From the NCBI RefSeq assembly GCF_003207955.1, contig NZ_NOXG01000057.1:1-5026 (forward strand): a stretch of DNA of 5,026 nucleotides, written 5' to 3'. The notes under the pieces are model-generated. The model did not search any database and had not been told where the DNA came from. It was given only the letters and a program-made list of their open reading frames with translations. This stretch comes from Novacetimonas pomaceti. GTDB taxonomy: Bacteria; Pseudomonadota; Alphaproteobacteria; Acetobacterales; Acetobacteraceae. Shown here one piece after another: positions 4,931-5,026 of this stretch (positions are counted from its first letter, which is position 1; each line of letters begins with the position of its first letter). Both the position numbers and the translations under genes were made by a program.

Positions 4931-5026
4931 TACCAACCGTTGATTGCTATAACCCATGAGCCCAATTGCGCAGTCCGATTGACATGATGCGCCATGGTTG
5001 ATTGACGAGCTGGTTCCAGGCATGGC
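4925..5026 (-). mobile_element. End of a second insertion sequence (IS630-like), truncated by window edge
   Basis: From about 4925-4935 to the right edge the sequence belongs to another element, in minus orientation, inserted in the IS3 orfA. IS630-family elements insert at TA, and TATA is found at 4929-4932 near the junction, which suits that family. Only about 15 bases separate the probable element end from the stop codon of its transposase. The exact end cannot be fixed from one side. Confidence 0.5.
4947..5026 (-). CDS. IS630-like transposase, C-terminal 25 residues
   Basis: Minus-strand reading into TAG (4949-4947) gives a tail beginning HAWNQLVN and continuing QPWRIMSIGLRNWAHGL before the stop; the frame is open to the right edge. 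A tail of the type AWN-L---P-RI-SI--R-WA is what I recall at the end of IS630-family DDE transposases (Tc1/mariner superfamily). The catalytic core lies outside the window, so completeness and activity cannot be judged. The orientation is opposite to the IS3 fragment it interrupts. Confidence 0.6.
   Translation of the reverse strand, partial: HAWNQLVNQPWRIMSIGLRNWAHGL

Overview
The window looks like part of the mobilisation and accessory region of an alphaproteobacterial plasmid or integrated conjugative element. An acetic acid bacterium (Acetobacteraceae) is my best guess. This rests on the moderately high GC, the type of relaxase and the kinds of insertion sequence fragments at the edges. 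It is inference from general resemblance, not from a search.

Left edge (1-95, minus strand): the first 14 codons of a transposase that resembles the IS1182 family, with a short non-coding IS end, directly behind the stop codon of the relaxase gene. Core (96-3610, minus strand): a two-gene unit, transcribed right to left. A 98-residue acidic, helical protein of unknown function comes first. It is followed, with stop and start overlapping by one base, by a 1072-residue MobF/TrwC-type relaxase-helicase that has the three-histidine metal site, N-terminal tyrosines and a complete set of SF1 helicase motifs.

Upstream of that unit (3611-4302) lies about 690 bases with no confident gene. It holds a perfect 13-bp-arm hairpin with a GTGA loop (3701-3730), which is a candidate piece of the transfer origin. 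It also holds a second inverted repeat (3939-3966), a doubtful 75-codon ORF, and on the minus strand a start-less fragment resembling the C-terminal part of an XRE-type helix-turn-helix protein (4060-4221).

Right part (4245-5026, plus strand then broken): a promoter, an intact Phd/YefM-type antitoxin gene and the 5' half of its partner vapC-type PIN toxin gene. The toxin reading frame stops after 62 residues where insertion sequence DNA begins. That DNA carries the first 43 codons of an IS3-family OrfA, which is itself cut by a further element whose transposase C-terminus (IS630-like, minus strand) runs off the right edge. The module therefore shows nested insertions: toxin broken by IS3, IS3 broken by IS630.

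How the pieces fit: the relaxase would nick and unwind the element at an oriT likely located just upstream of the operon. The toxin-antitoxin module would have served plasmid maintenance but now appears to be an orphan antitoxin. I see no clear evidence for a wholly new system. The most interesting items are the oriT-like hairpin, the unusual tyrosine arrangement of the relaxase, the small protein coupled to it, and the nested IS damage to the toxin.
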